Source of the DNA: Cherax quadricarinatus
Lineage: Eukaryota; Arthropoda; Malacostraca; Decapoda; Parastacidae
DNA length: 64,000 bases
Direction: 5' to 3'
Assembly (NCBI RefSeq): GCF_038502225.1
Contig: NW_027196486.1
Location: 25,459 to 89,458 of the forward strand
In this document: one piece after another, positions 36,961 to 47,545 of the stretch
Numbering within the stretch: position 1 is the stretch's first letter
Layout: every line of letters starts with the position of its first letter
Notes under the pieces: model-generated
The model's database searches: none
What the model saw: only the letters and a program-made list of their open reading frames with translations
What the model was told of the DNA's origin: nothing
Program-made: the position numbers and the translations under genes

Positions 36961-37679
36961 AATATTTTAATCACAAATAGAGAGATTAAGGTAAACTATC
37001 AGTACATAAACATAGACATGAAGATGACAAACAACATGTGACATTTTAACATGTATTATAACCACAGTGACAAGTTGCATCATAACAAGTACTTTCGTAT
37101 TTCTTGAAAATGTGAGAAACCATGAAAGAGCTTAGAATACCACGAATTTTTACAGTGGTTATGTAACATACACTGACATGACTACCTGTGTATATATTAT
37201 TGTCATTGTAAATCTAAGACTGAGCGAGGCTGCATCGTATTTATGTGGCTGTGGGTAGTGCATTGATACATGTAGAAATCAAAATTACACGTACAGAGAT
37301 CTTTCCATAATGTGTAACCATAAAATTTGGACTGAAATGACTCGTAAAACTTAACACTCTTCGCTGTCGTAAACAAAAATTGAAAGCCTGGAATAAATCT
37401 GAAAGTAATATTCACGGGCATTTTTGCATAAGTTCTCTCCCAGTGGAATACTTCCGCTTACTATGGTGTCAGCTACGATGTTAGTAAAGACACAATAACC
37501 TCACCTTCCTTAAATCATAAACACCTCTGACGAAGTGATAAGGACAGAGGAAGCAGCGTAAGCCTCTTCTTATAATGCTTCGCTAAAAAAAAAAAAGTTT
37601 CGCTCTTCTAAAGCAAAACGTCGTTATTATTAAGACTGAGACTGTTTTATGTGTGCTCGCTGCCTCTTCTGCCTGTCTC
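36961..37679. other. AT-rich intergenic DNA
   Basis: No coding potential, RNA gene or recognised repeat; a short A run at about 37586-37597. Confidence 0.45.
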
Positions 37680-38290
37680 TGAAAAGGATCCAAGAGGTTT
37701 TGACAAAGCTTGCAAAATGATCCACGAGACTTGCAAGAGGAACCTGGAGGCTTGAAAAGGGATCCAAAAGGCATGAAAAAGGTTCCAGCAAGATTGTAAG
37801 AGGATCAGGAAGTTTGGAAGAGAATCCTGAGGCTTGGAAATGGATCTAGGAGGCTTGGATGAGGATCCATTAGGCTTGCAAGAGGATATCGGAGGCTTGC
37901 AAGAGGATCCAGGACACTTACGAGAAGATCCAGGAGGCTTGGAAGAGAATCCAGGAAGCTTGGAAGAGATTTAGTTATGCTTGACTCCAGGAGGCTTGGA
38001 GGAGGAGCCAGAAGGCTTGAAAGAGTATTCAGGAGGATTGAAAGAGGATCTAGGAGGTTTAGAAGAGGATCTAGGAGGCTTGGAAAAGGATCCATAAAGC
38101 TTGGAAGAGGATCCAAGACACAAGAAGATCCAGGAGGCTTGGATGAGGATCCATTAGGCTTGCAAGAGGATCCAGGAGACCTGGAAGAGGATCCAGGGAA
38201 CTTGCAATAAGATCCAAGAGGCTTGAAAGAGGATCCAGGAGGTTTGGAAGATAATCAACGATACTTGTAAGAGACCCCAGAGGCTGGTAA
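37680..38290. repeat. Degenerate repeat of about 21 bp, rich in GGATCC
   Basis: Irregular copies of a purine-rich unit such as GAGGATCCAGGAGGCTTGGAA, with variable spacing and many substitutions. It carries numerous GGATCC hexamers. The Leu/Ser/Asp-rich minus frames (LLDPLASLMDP-like) come from this repeat. It is an old array compared with its neighbours. Confidence 0.85.
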
Positions 38291-38542
38291 GACATTAAGC
38301 GATGCATATTTTGCCATCACACCTTATGTGGCAAACTTCTCAACAAGTGTTAAACTAATGTTACGTGCGTATTAATTATTTGTCAATGGCTGCTAAACAA
38401 CTAGTAAACCGATAATTATTTATTTAGGAGATTAGTAATGATGAGTGGACGTTTTAATGATAAGGAATTGTAGCGGTGTTTGTAACCTAGTTGTTGAAGA
38501 CCTCAGATCCTTAGTTGATCTTATTGTGTACCTTATCATTAC

Positions 38543-38587
<45 letters not shown>

Positions 38588-39013
38588 ACCCCGCAGGAGA
38601 AAATTTGGGGGTTGGCTAAATTTTTTTTTTTTTTTTTTTTTGCTTCCTCCAACTTTTCGATTTTATTTCGCTCATAACTCGAGAACGCCTCATCCAGTCG
38701 GTTTCATATTTTCCACACTTGTATACGGTAACGATAGCCAAATTCTTGGAACAACTGACATGTACACGTGCCCTATGACTAAGGTTGGTGAACCCAGATT
38801 CCCCGAGGGGCCGGGATAACTTCCAAAATCCTCAGCAGTGGAGCTACAAGCAATCAAAAAATGTGAATGAATTACGACGACAGTGTAAAGTGAAATTCAT
38901 CACTGAAGGAACAAGTCTGACCATTTTATGTGTAAAATAAATGAAATTATTCCCATTAAATGTTAAAGAAATTTCAGTTTACCTCTTCTGAACCACTTCA
39001 GTATTTAAAGACG
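38291..39013. other. Intergenic with (ATT)n and poly-T
   Basis: Contains an ATT microsatellite (about 38541-38586) and a T run (about 38622-38641), probably tails of old retroelements. No gene seen. Confidence 0.5.
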
Positions 39014-39219
39014 TTGCGTCCCATAGCTCGGTTGGTAGCGCACTCAGCTCACACACTGAGGTCCGTGGCTCGATCCCTGGTACGAGTGGAAGCATTTTGG
39101 CGTGTTTTCTTAAAACACCTGCTGTCCCTGTTCACCTAGAAATAAATAGGTACCTGGGTGTTAGATAACTGGTGTGGGCCGCATCCTGTAAACAAAATTA
39201 AACCAATTTGCACGAATTT
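39014..39219 (+). mobile_element. tRNA-derived SINE, tail interrupted by a LINE end
   Basis: The head is tRNA-like: A box TAGCTCGGTTGGTAGCGC, an anticodon-arm-like CTCAGCTCACACACTGAG and B box GGCTCGATCCCTGG. A body with AAATAGGTACCTGGGTGTTA and a tail CCAATTTGCACGAA follow. The tail stops abruptly at a T run that starts the LINE C fragment. The same SINE lies reversed at 45925-46147, and its tail alone at 30948-31005. It is not an intact tRNA: the acceptor stem and 3' end are missing. Confidence 0.8.
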
Positions 39220-39650
39220 TTTTTTTTTTTTTATATTTTATTTAAAAGGACACAGTACAAGATATAAATAAATAAAAGAACACAATTATTAACCGTTTGA
39301 AAATACAATGACCTACCATCAACCCCATAGCATACCACAAGTGTTACATTCATATTGTATTAAAGAATATACCATCACCGAACAATGAAACGAACAGGAT
39401 AACACCTGCTCAGAAAAAACATCAACAAATTCTAAACCTACAAATCATGCCTATTATACAGTACAGTAAAACCTCCTTGCACAAAGTACACAGATGATAT
39501 GATGCAGCATACGAAGGATAAAATTATACATTACAATAATTAAACAAAGGCTAACCTAACCCTACAATAAAATTGCAAAGACATACCACATTAATGACCC
39601 TCGTTCAGTAGATAGACTTTAAACCTAACAAACTATCATGTCTTCAAGTA
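39220..39650 (-). mobile_element. LINE C: 5'-truncated 3' UTR of the LINE A/B family
   Basis: The left edge (T run, then ATATTTTATTTAAAA and AAATAAATAAAAGAACA) matches the terminus of LINE A at 21568-21630. Further in it matches the LINE B 3' UTR near 36690-36880. It holds no coding sequence. The right edge is not sharp; 39651-39837 is non-repetitive flank with no gene. Confidence 0.8.
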
Positions 39651-39837
39651 CCATTCCTGGACACCAAGAAGGAATTTTTTTAAGGTCTGGTGGGTACGAT
39701 ATGTAATAAATTTACTTCCTGACAGGACTTCATGTGCCAGGGATGGTGCCAGAAATAAGATATTTTTTAACAAGTCAGTCAGCATGAGTTATGTGTTATT
39801 AAAATGCAATTCTGCGATCACACCAAGATGGTAGATG

Positions 39838-42800
39838 ACAGGTGTTTGAGAGCCCTGGATGACAGGTGTTAGAGAGCCCTGGATGACAGGTGTTAGAGAG
39901 CCCTGGATGACAGGTGTTAGAGAGCCCTGGATGACAGGTGTTAGAGAGCCCTGGATGACAGGTGTTAGAGAGCCCTGGATGACAGGTGTTAGAGAGCCCT
40001 GGATGATAGGTGTTAGAGAGCGCTGGATGACAGGTGTTAGAGAGCCCTGGATGACAGGTGTTAGAGAGCCCTGGATGACAGGTGTTAGAGAGCCCTGGAT
40101 GACAGGTGTTAGAGAGCCCTGGATGACAGGTGTTAGAGAGCCCTGGATGATAGGTGTTAGAGAGCCCTGGATGACAGGTGTTAGAGAGCCCTGGATGACA
40201 GGTGTTAGAGAGCCCTGGATGATAGGTGTTAGAGAGCGCTGGATGACAGGTGTTAGAGAGCCCTGGATGACAGGTGTTAGAGAGCCCTGGATGACAGGTG
40301 TTAGAGAGCCCTGGATGAAAGGTGTTAGAGAGCCCTGGATGATAGGTGTTAGAGAGCCCTGGATGACAGGTGTTAGAGAGCCCTGGATGACAGGTGTTAG
40401 AGAGCCCTGGATGACAGGTGTTAGAGAGTCCTGGATGACAGGTGTTAGAGAGCCCTGGATGACAGGTGTTAGAGAGCCCTTGAAGACAGGTGTTAGAGAG
40501 CCCTGGATGAAAGGTGTTAGAGAGCCCTGGATGACAGGTGTTAGAGAGCCCTGGATGACAGGTGTTAGAGAGCCCTGGATGATAGGTGTTAGAGAGCGCT
40601 GGATGACAGGTGTTAGAGAGCCCTGGATGACAGGTGTTAGAGAGCCCTGGATGACAGGTGTTAGAGAGCCCTGGATGACAGGTGTTAGAGAGCCCTGGAT
40701 AACAGGTGTTAGAGAGCCCTGGATGACAGGTGTTAGAGAGCCCTGGATGACAGGTGTTAGAGAGCCCTGGATGACAAGTATTAGAGAGGCCTGGATGACA
40801 GGCGTTAGAGAGCCCTGGATGACAGGTGTTAGAGAGCCCTGGGTGAGAGGTGTTAGAGAGCCCTGGATGACAGGTGTTAGAGAGCCCTGGATGAGAGGTG
40901 TTAGAGAGCCCTGGATGACAGGTGTTAGAAAGCCCTGGATGACAGGTGTTAGAGAGCCCTGGATGATAGGTGTTAGAGAGCCCTGGATGATAGGTGTTAG
41001 AGAGCCCTGGATGATAGATGTTAGAGAGCCCTGGATGACAGGTGTTAGAGAGCCCTGGATGATAGGTGTTAGAGAGCCCTGGATGACAGGTGTTAGAGAG
41101 CCCTGGATGATAGGTGTTAGAGGGCCCTGGATGACAGGTGTTAGAGAGCCCTGGATGATAGGTGTTAGAGAGCTCTGGATGACAGGTGTTAGAGAGCCCT
41201 GGATGACAGGTGTTAGAGAGCCCTGGATGATAGGTGTTAGAGAGCCCTGGATGACAGGTGTTAGAGAGCCCTGGATGACAGGTGTTAGAGAGCCCTGGAT
41301 GATAGGTGTTAGAGAGCGCTGGATGACAGGTGTTAGAGAGCCCTGGATGATAGGTGTTAGAGAGCCCTGGATGATAGGTGTTAGAGAGAAATGGATGAAA
41401 GGTGTTAGAGAGCCCTGGATGACAGGTGTTAGAGAGCCCTGGATGATAGGTGTTAGAGAGCCCTGGATGACAGGTGTTAGAGAGCCCTGGATGCTAGGTG
41501 TTAGAGAGCCCTGGATGATAGGTGTTAGAGAGCCTTGGATGACAGGTGTTAGAGAGCCCTGGATGACAGGTGTTAGAAAGCCCTGGATGATAGGTGTTAG
41601 AGAGCCCTGGATGACAGGTGTTAGAGAGCCCTGGATGATAGGTGTTAGAGAGCTCTGGATGACAGGTGTTAGAGAGCCCTGGATGACAGGTGTTAGAGAG
41701 CCCTGGATGACAGGTGTTAGAGAGCCCTGGATTATAGGTGTTAGAGAGCCCTGGATGACAGGTGTTAGAGAGCCTTGGATGACAGGTGTTAGAGAGCCCT
41801 GGATGACAGGTGTTAGAGAGCCCTGGATGATAGGTGTTAGAGAGCGCTGGATGACAGGTGTTAGAGAGCCCTGGATGATAGGTGTTAGAGAGCCCTGGAT
41901 GATAGGTGTTAGAGAGCCCTGGATGACAGGTGTTAGAGAGCCCTGGATGACAGGTGTTAGAGAGCCCTGGATGACAGGTGTTAGAGAGCCCTGGATGATA
42001 GGTGTTAGAGAGCCCTGGATGACAGGTGTTAGAGAGCCCTGGATGACAGGTGTTAGAGAGCCCTGGATGAAAGGTGTTAGAGAGCCCTGGATGACAGGTG
42101 TTAGAGAGCCCTGGATGATAGGTGTTAGAGAGCCCTGGATGATAGGTGTTAGAGAGCCTTGGATGACAGGTGTTAGAGAGCCCTGGATGACAGGTGTTAG
42201 AAAGCCCTGGATGATAGGTGTTAGAGAGCCCTGGATGACAGGTGTTAGAGAGCCCTGGATGACAGGTGTTAGAGAGCCCTGGATGACAGGTGTTAGAGAG
42301 CCCTGGATGACAGGTGTTAGAAAGCCCTGGATGACAGGTGTTAGAGAGCCCTGGATGATAGGTGTTAGAGAGCCCTGGATGACAGGTGTTAGAGAGCCCT
42401 GGATGATAGGTGTTAGAGAGCCCTGGATGACAGGTATTAGAGAGCCCTGGATGATAGGTGTTAGAGAGCCCTGGATGACAGGTGTTAGAGAGCCCTAGAT
42501 GACAGGTGTTCGAGAGCCCTGGATGACAGGTGTTAGAGAGCCCTGAATGACAGTTGTTAGAGAACCCTGGATGACAGGTGTTGGAGAACCCTGGATGACA
42601 GGTGTTGGAGAACCCTGGATGACAGGTGTTGGAGAACCCTGGATGACAGGTGTTGGAGAACCCTGGATGACAGGTGTTGGAGAACCCTGGATGACAGGTA
42701 TTAGAGAGCCCTAGATGACAGGTGTTAGAGAGCCCTGGATGACATTTGTTAGAGAACCCTGGATGACAGGTGTTAGAGAGCCCTAGATGACAGGTGTTCG

Positions 42801-43195
42801 AGAGCCCTGGATGACAGGTGTTCGAGAGCCCTGGATGACAGGTGTTCGAGAGCCCTGGATGACAGGTGTTAGAGAGCCCTGGATGACAGGTGTTAGAGAG
42901 CCCTGGATGACAGGTGTTAGAGAGCCCTGGATGACATTTGTTAGAGAACCCTGGATGACAGGTGTTAGAGAGCCCTGGATGACAGGTGTTCGAGAGGCCT
43001 GGATGACAGGTGTTCGAGAGCCCTGGATGACAGGTGTTAGAGAGCCCTGGATGACAGGTGTTAGAGAGCCCTGGATGACATTTGTTAGAGAACCCTGGAT
43101 GACAGGTGTTAGAGAGCCCTAGATGACAGGTGTTCGAGAGGCCTGGATGACAGGTGTTCGAGAGCCCTGGATGACAGGTGTTAGAGAGCCCTGTG
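39838..43195. repeat. 24-bp minisatellite, about 140 copies (array 7)
   Basis: A 24-bp unit with GGATGACAGGTGTTAGAGAG followed by CCCT. GATAGG, GAAAGG and GCGCTGG variants occur in blocks: a segment containing a GATAGG unit followed by GCGCTGG recurs near 40005, 40225, 40585, 41310 and 41835, which indicates segmental duplications of several units. The right end (42540-43195) is more diverged. The unit length gives an 879-codon frame (MTGVREPW repeats); without any non-repeat domain it is not called a gene. Confidence 0.96.
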
Positions 43196-43599
43196 TCCTG
43201 TGCCTTCAGTTTCTATTCTTATCTGTTGCTTAGCTTAAGGCCTCTTGTTGTTTATAGCAGTGAAGCCCCAACCAGAGATGACCAGCTTGACCTGGAAGAC
43301 AAGGAAGCCCTCATAAATAATCCAGAGATCACAAGAGCTTCGCACAAGTGCCCAAAAATTCACAACTCGTAATATTACATGGAAATGTGATGTTAAGAAT
43401 AATGAAGTACGTATAACTTTCAGATTTCCGCTAACCAAATTATGATAGATTCGTGTAACACTTGGCTAGTGCTGCATGGGATTACGTGATTAGTGATTAT
43501 TATATATAACGATCTTGCACAGTAACGAAGATATTACACAAGCAGCTCAGAAAACATCACAAACACATAAATTTTATCAAATAAAAGCGGCCATAACCA
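43196..43599. other. Intergenic, no gene recognised
   Basis: Short frames only, no repeat family recognised. Confidence 0.45.
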
Positions 43600-44090
43600 T
43601 TAATCAGAGGTCGGAGGAGGGATTGAGGTTGTTTGGACATTTAGAGAGAAGGGAGCAAAATGGATGACCAGAAGGACGTATAAATCTGGGGAAGTGGGAA
43701 GGAGGATTAAGAGTCTTACTAGAAAGGGATAGGGGAGAAGGTAAGGGAGGTTTAAAGTGCTAGGGGCTTGAACATCCAACAATTTTGTTTGAGCGTGTTA
43801 GAGGTAGAGGCAGGTGTTCATTTTATGATTTATCGAGTTGTTGGAGTGTGAGCTAGATAACATTTATAGATTCAGAAAAACTGGTTAAATGGAGGTGGAA
43901 ATTATGAAGCCTGCACTCTGAAGGAGAGGCGGAGATGTTACATTGCAGAGGTTCTGGGCTGTTGTGTCAGCACGGTTTTGGCAAGACAGTTATTGGATAA
44001 AGATGAAAGTGTTTCTGTTTTGTTTTTTTTCGGGTCAGGTCAACCTGCCTCGGCGGGCGACAGCCGGTGTGTTCAAAAGAAAATGGTTCA
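43600..44090 (+). pseudogene. RTE-like LINE relic, 3' end
   Basis: Matches 48600-49060 of the better-preserved RTE-like element. Shared points are GACATTTAGAGAG, GGGGCTTGAACATC, the TGTTGGAGTGTGAGC block after the stop, CCTGCACTCTGAAGGAG, and the terminal TTTCGGGTCAGGTCAACCTG motif with GACAGCCGGTGTG. It is frameshifted throughout. Confidence 0.78.
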
Positions 44091-44852
44091 GCGGATGAAA
44101 AGAAGCCTAAGATATCTCACGGGGAAGAAGAAAGGAATTTATCAGGACATTAAAAGTCTCACTTTACGGACTATTAAGTTCATATTAAATGAGGCTAAAA
44201 AATGGAGTAAAAGCTAAACGTGACTATGACATAAAAGTTTCAGGGGAATCCAAGACAACTTAGAAACAAATTATTTCAGGTATTTAAGACAAATTTTAAT
44301 GAAAAGATGATGTTAGTTACAACGGAAAAGCCCAGATTTCTGTCGACCTTTCGACCCATTTCAACATTAAATTACGTTCTTTTGGCAATTATTTTGGAGC
44401 ATTTCTAACACCTAAATATAACCAAATCTCGGTTATTCATCGAGAAAATTTGTGGCAAGAAACAGTCATTTCCAGTTTTTATTCACCCAAAATTCACTCA
44501 TTTAACTTATTTCCTCTTCAGATTACTACTACAACTATATTCACAACTAAACGTTAAACCCACAAGGTTCTATTCAAATCAACCCATTCCTAATTCAGAA
44601 CAGAGGATAAAACCAACATTCTGAGCCAGTTACCTACTAAACCATCCTTCCCTCTCTCCAATAATCAGGACCAGGAGTCCCTCCTGTGACCCAGTAATAC
44701 TTCCTTATGAATCTTTAACAAACACAATTCTGTCTCTGCCTGCAACAGAAAATCTTAGTCTCATTGTTTTCAAAGGTCTTGCAAATTCCTCTTTTTTTAA
44801 AATTGTGTTCTATGTTTGGTTGCGTAAGTTTTCATGTGCCAAGATTACTAAT
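44091..44852. other. Intergenic, no gene recognised
   Basis: AT-rich with no supported ORF, RNA gene or repeat. Confidence 0.45.
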
Positions 44853-44956
44853 TGTGCTGCTGCTGGTGTTGGTGCTGCTGCTGCTGCTGCTGGTGCTGGT
44901 GCTGCTGGTGCTGGTGCTGCTGCTGCTGCTGCTGGTGCTGGTGCTGCTGGTGCTGG

Positions 44957-44994
<38 letters not shown>

Positions 44995-45010
44995 CTGCTG
45001 CTGCTGCTGG

Positions 45011-45090
<80 letters not shown>

Positions 45091-45106
45091 CTGCTGCTGC
45101 TGCTGG

Positions 45107-45145
<39 letters not shown>

Positions 45146-45172
45146 TGCTGGTGCTGCTGCTGCTGCTGCTTT
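44853..45172. repeat. (GCT)n trinucleotide microsatellite
   Basis: About 107 triplets of GCT with regularly placed GGT interruptions (GCTGGTGCT). Poly-Ala, poly-Cys and poly-Leu frames all result from it. 45173-45309 next to it is non-coding. Confidence 0.98.
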
Positions 45173-45309
45173 ATTGTTGTTATTTTTATAAAGATACGAT
45201 TGCAATATAATGCGCTCCTTTATTGACAACGTTTCACCTAAGTGGACTTTTTCAAGTCAATGCCTGTGCGAAATGTGGTCAATATTGTGTCTTCATCCAT
45301 CAAGTCGGC

Positions 45310-46475
45310 ATTTTAAACTATTTCTCTCCACTGGTGGTGATGGTGATGGTGGTGCTAGTGCTGGTAATGCTTCTACTACTTATATTGCTGGTGCTGCTGG
45401 TGCTGCTGGTGCTGCTGGTGCTGCTGGTGCTGTTAACGATGGTACTGGAGCTGCTGCTGTTTTTGTTGGTGCTGACATTACTGCTTCTGGTGGATTCCTT
45501 CAAGGAAAGTTCCTGAACGCCGATAAGGGCTTCGTGATCCAAAGATTTGGATCTCTCCCCCACTTCCCCTTCCTTGGACATGATTGCCTCCTATGACCCC
45601 TGCGGATTTAGTGCTCCTCACCCATGCTGTTGGTGGTGGTGCTGCTGGCACTAGTGCTGTTGTTGTTGCTGCTTCTGTTGACATTACTACTGCTGTTTTA
45701 ATGCAGTTGCTGTTGTTGATGCTACTGCTGTTGCTGTGGCTGCTCCTGTTGGCACTGTTGCTGTTGTTGATGCTGTTGGTTCTACCACTACTGTTGTTGC
45801 CGCTGCTCCTGTTGGTACTGCTGCTGCTGATGTTGGTGTTGCTGCTCCTGTTGGCACTATAATGTCTATATATATACAGGTACAAGTACAAGGTATACTA
45901 GCCTAGCAGACATATTTCTATGTAGGAAGCCGCTTGTTATGCAGAGCATTTCGGGTAAATTAGGTTAATTTTTTCCCAGGCTGCGACCCACACCAGTCGA
46001 CTAACACCCAGGTACCTATTTTACTGAGAGATGAACAGGAACAGCAGGTATTTCAAGGAAACACGTCCCAATATTTCCACCCGTACCGGGATCAATCCCC
46101 GGACCTCAGTGTGTGAGCTGAGTGCGCTAGGAATCGAGCTACGGGACACTACTGTTGATGTTCGTAATGCTGCTGTTGATGGTGCTTTTACTGGTGCTAC
46201 TCCTACTTCTGCTCTTGTCTCTGGTGTTGATGGTACTGTTGGTGGTGTTGCTACTGATTTGCTACCAATGCTTCTGTTGATTAAGCTGCTGGTTGTGCTA
46301 CCGTAGTCGCCACTTCCACTGCTGTTCTCGACTCTGCTGCTGCCACTACTAGTCTGCTGTTGTGACTGTTGTTGTCACTGTTGGTGATGTTGGCATGTCT
46401 GTTCCTGTCGCTCTCCTTTTAAAACTGTCTTTTGTCTATACTGTTCCTGCTGCTTCTGTTGATGGCAGTGCAGGT
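45310..46475. repeat. Degenerate GCT/GTT trinucleotide region
   Basis: About 1 kb in which GCT, GTT, GGT and ACT triplets dominate without a clean period. It looks like an older and much mutated extension of the neighbouring GCT array. A SINE (45925-46147) interrupts it. Frames over it are Leu- or Ser-rich low complexity and are not called. Confidence 0.85.
45925..46147 (-). mobile_element. tRNA-derived SINE
   Basis: Reverse-complement copy of the SINE at 39014. On the minus strand it reads CCCGTAGCTCGATTCCTAGC (A box region), then CACACACTGAGGTCCGGGGA and GATCCCGGTACGG (B box region), TAGGTACCTGGGTGTTAGTC, and a tail with ACCCGAAATGCTCTGCATAA. Here the tail is complete, and so shows what is missing at 39219. 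Confidence 0.8.
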
Positions 46476-46524
46476 GGTAGGGCAAAAACTAGGTCTTACA
46501 CCTGACTCACACCGGACACTCTCG

Positions 46525-46525
<1 letters not shown>

Positions 46526-46606
<81 letters not shown>
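46526..46606. repeat. (CT)n microsatellite
   Basis: About 80 bases of CT dinucleotide. Confidence 0.98.
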
Positions 46607-46609
<3 letters not shown>

Positions 46610-46749
46610 CTCTTTCAATCCAGTATCTATCTGTCCATCAGTATATGGAGAACACGTAACATGGGGATGGAAATCTCTAGTCAGATTTCTATCCCAATAT
46701 GGGTTATTCTGCATTAAGATCGCCTGTTTGCGATTGTGTGCGTGTGTGT

Positions 46750-47257
<508 letters not shown>

Positions 47258-47270
47258 TATATATATATAT

Positions 47271-47427
47271 GCAAAACAACCACTCTGAAAGAATAGAGAA
47301 ATTCCAAGCGCTTTCGTGACTACTCACATTATCAAGGAACTATGAAAGTAAAGCATCCAAGGATGATAATGTGAGTAGTCACGAAAGCGCTTGGAATTTC
47401 TCTATTCTTTCAGAGTGGTTGTTTTGC
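47271..47427. repeat. Perfect 63-bp inverted repeat with 31-bp loop
   Basis: Arms 47271-47333 and 47365-47427 are exact reverse complements (GCAAAACAACCACTCTG at the outer end, GATAATGTGAGTAGTC at the inner end). It lies between two TA runs, just right of the TIR element and left of the RTE-like LINE. It could be a small foldback element; no ORF. Confidence 0.95.
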
Positions 47428-47460
47428 ATATTCTGAAATCACCTGTTTACTGTGATCTTA

Positions 47461-47461
47461 T

Positions 47462-47543
<82 letters not shown>

Positions 47544-47545
47544 AT
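47461..47545. repeat. (TA)n microsatellite
   Basis: A TA run joining the inverted repeat to the 5' truncation point of the RTE-like LINE. Confidence 0.97.

Noticed and set aside
39014..39100. A functional tRNA gene
   Set aside because: A and B boxes are present, but no closed acceptor stem exists, and the same unit with a long body and tail recurs at 45925-46147, so it is a SINE.
39859..42498. 879-codon MTGVREPW repeat protein
   Set aside because: 24-bp period array without start context, signal peptide or domain; the frame ends where the repeat mutates.
44805..45229. Poly-Ala, poly-Cys and poly-Leu frames
   Set aside because: They are three translations of one GCT microsatellite.
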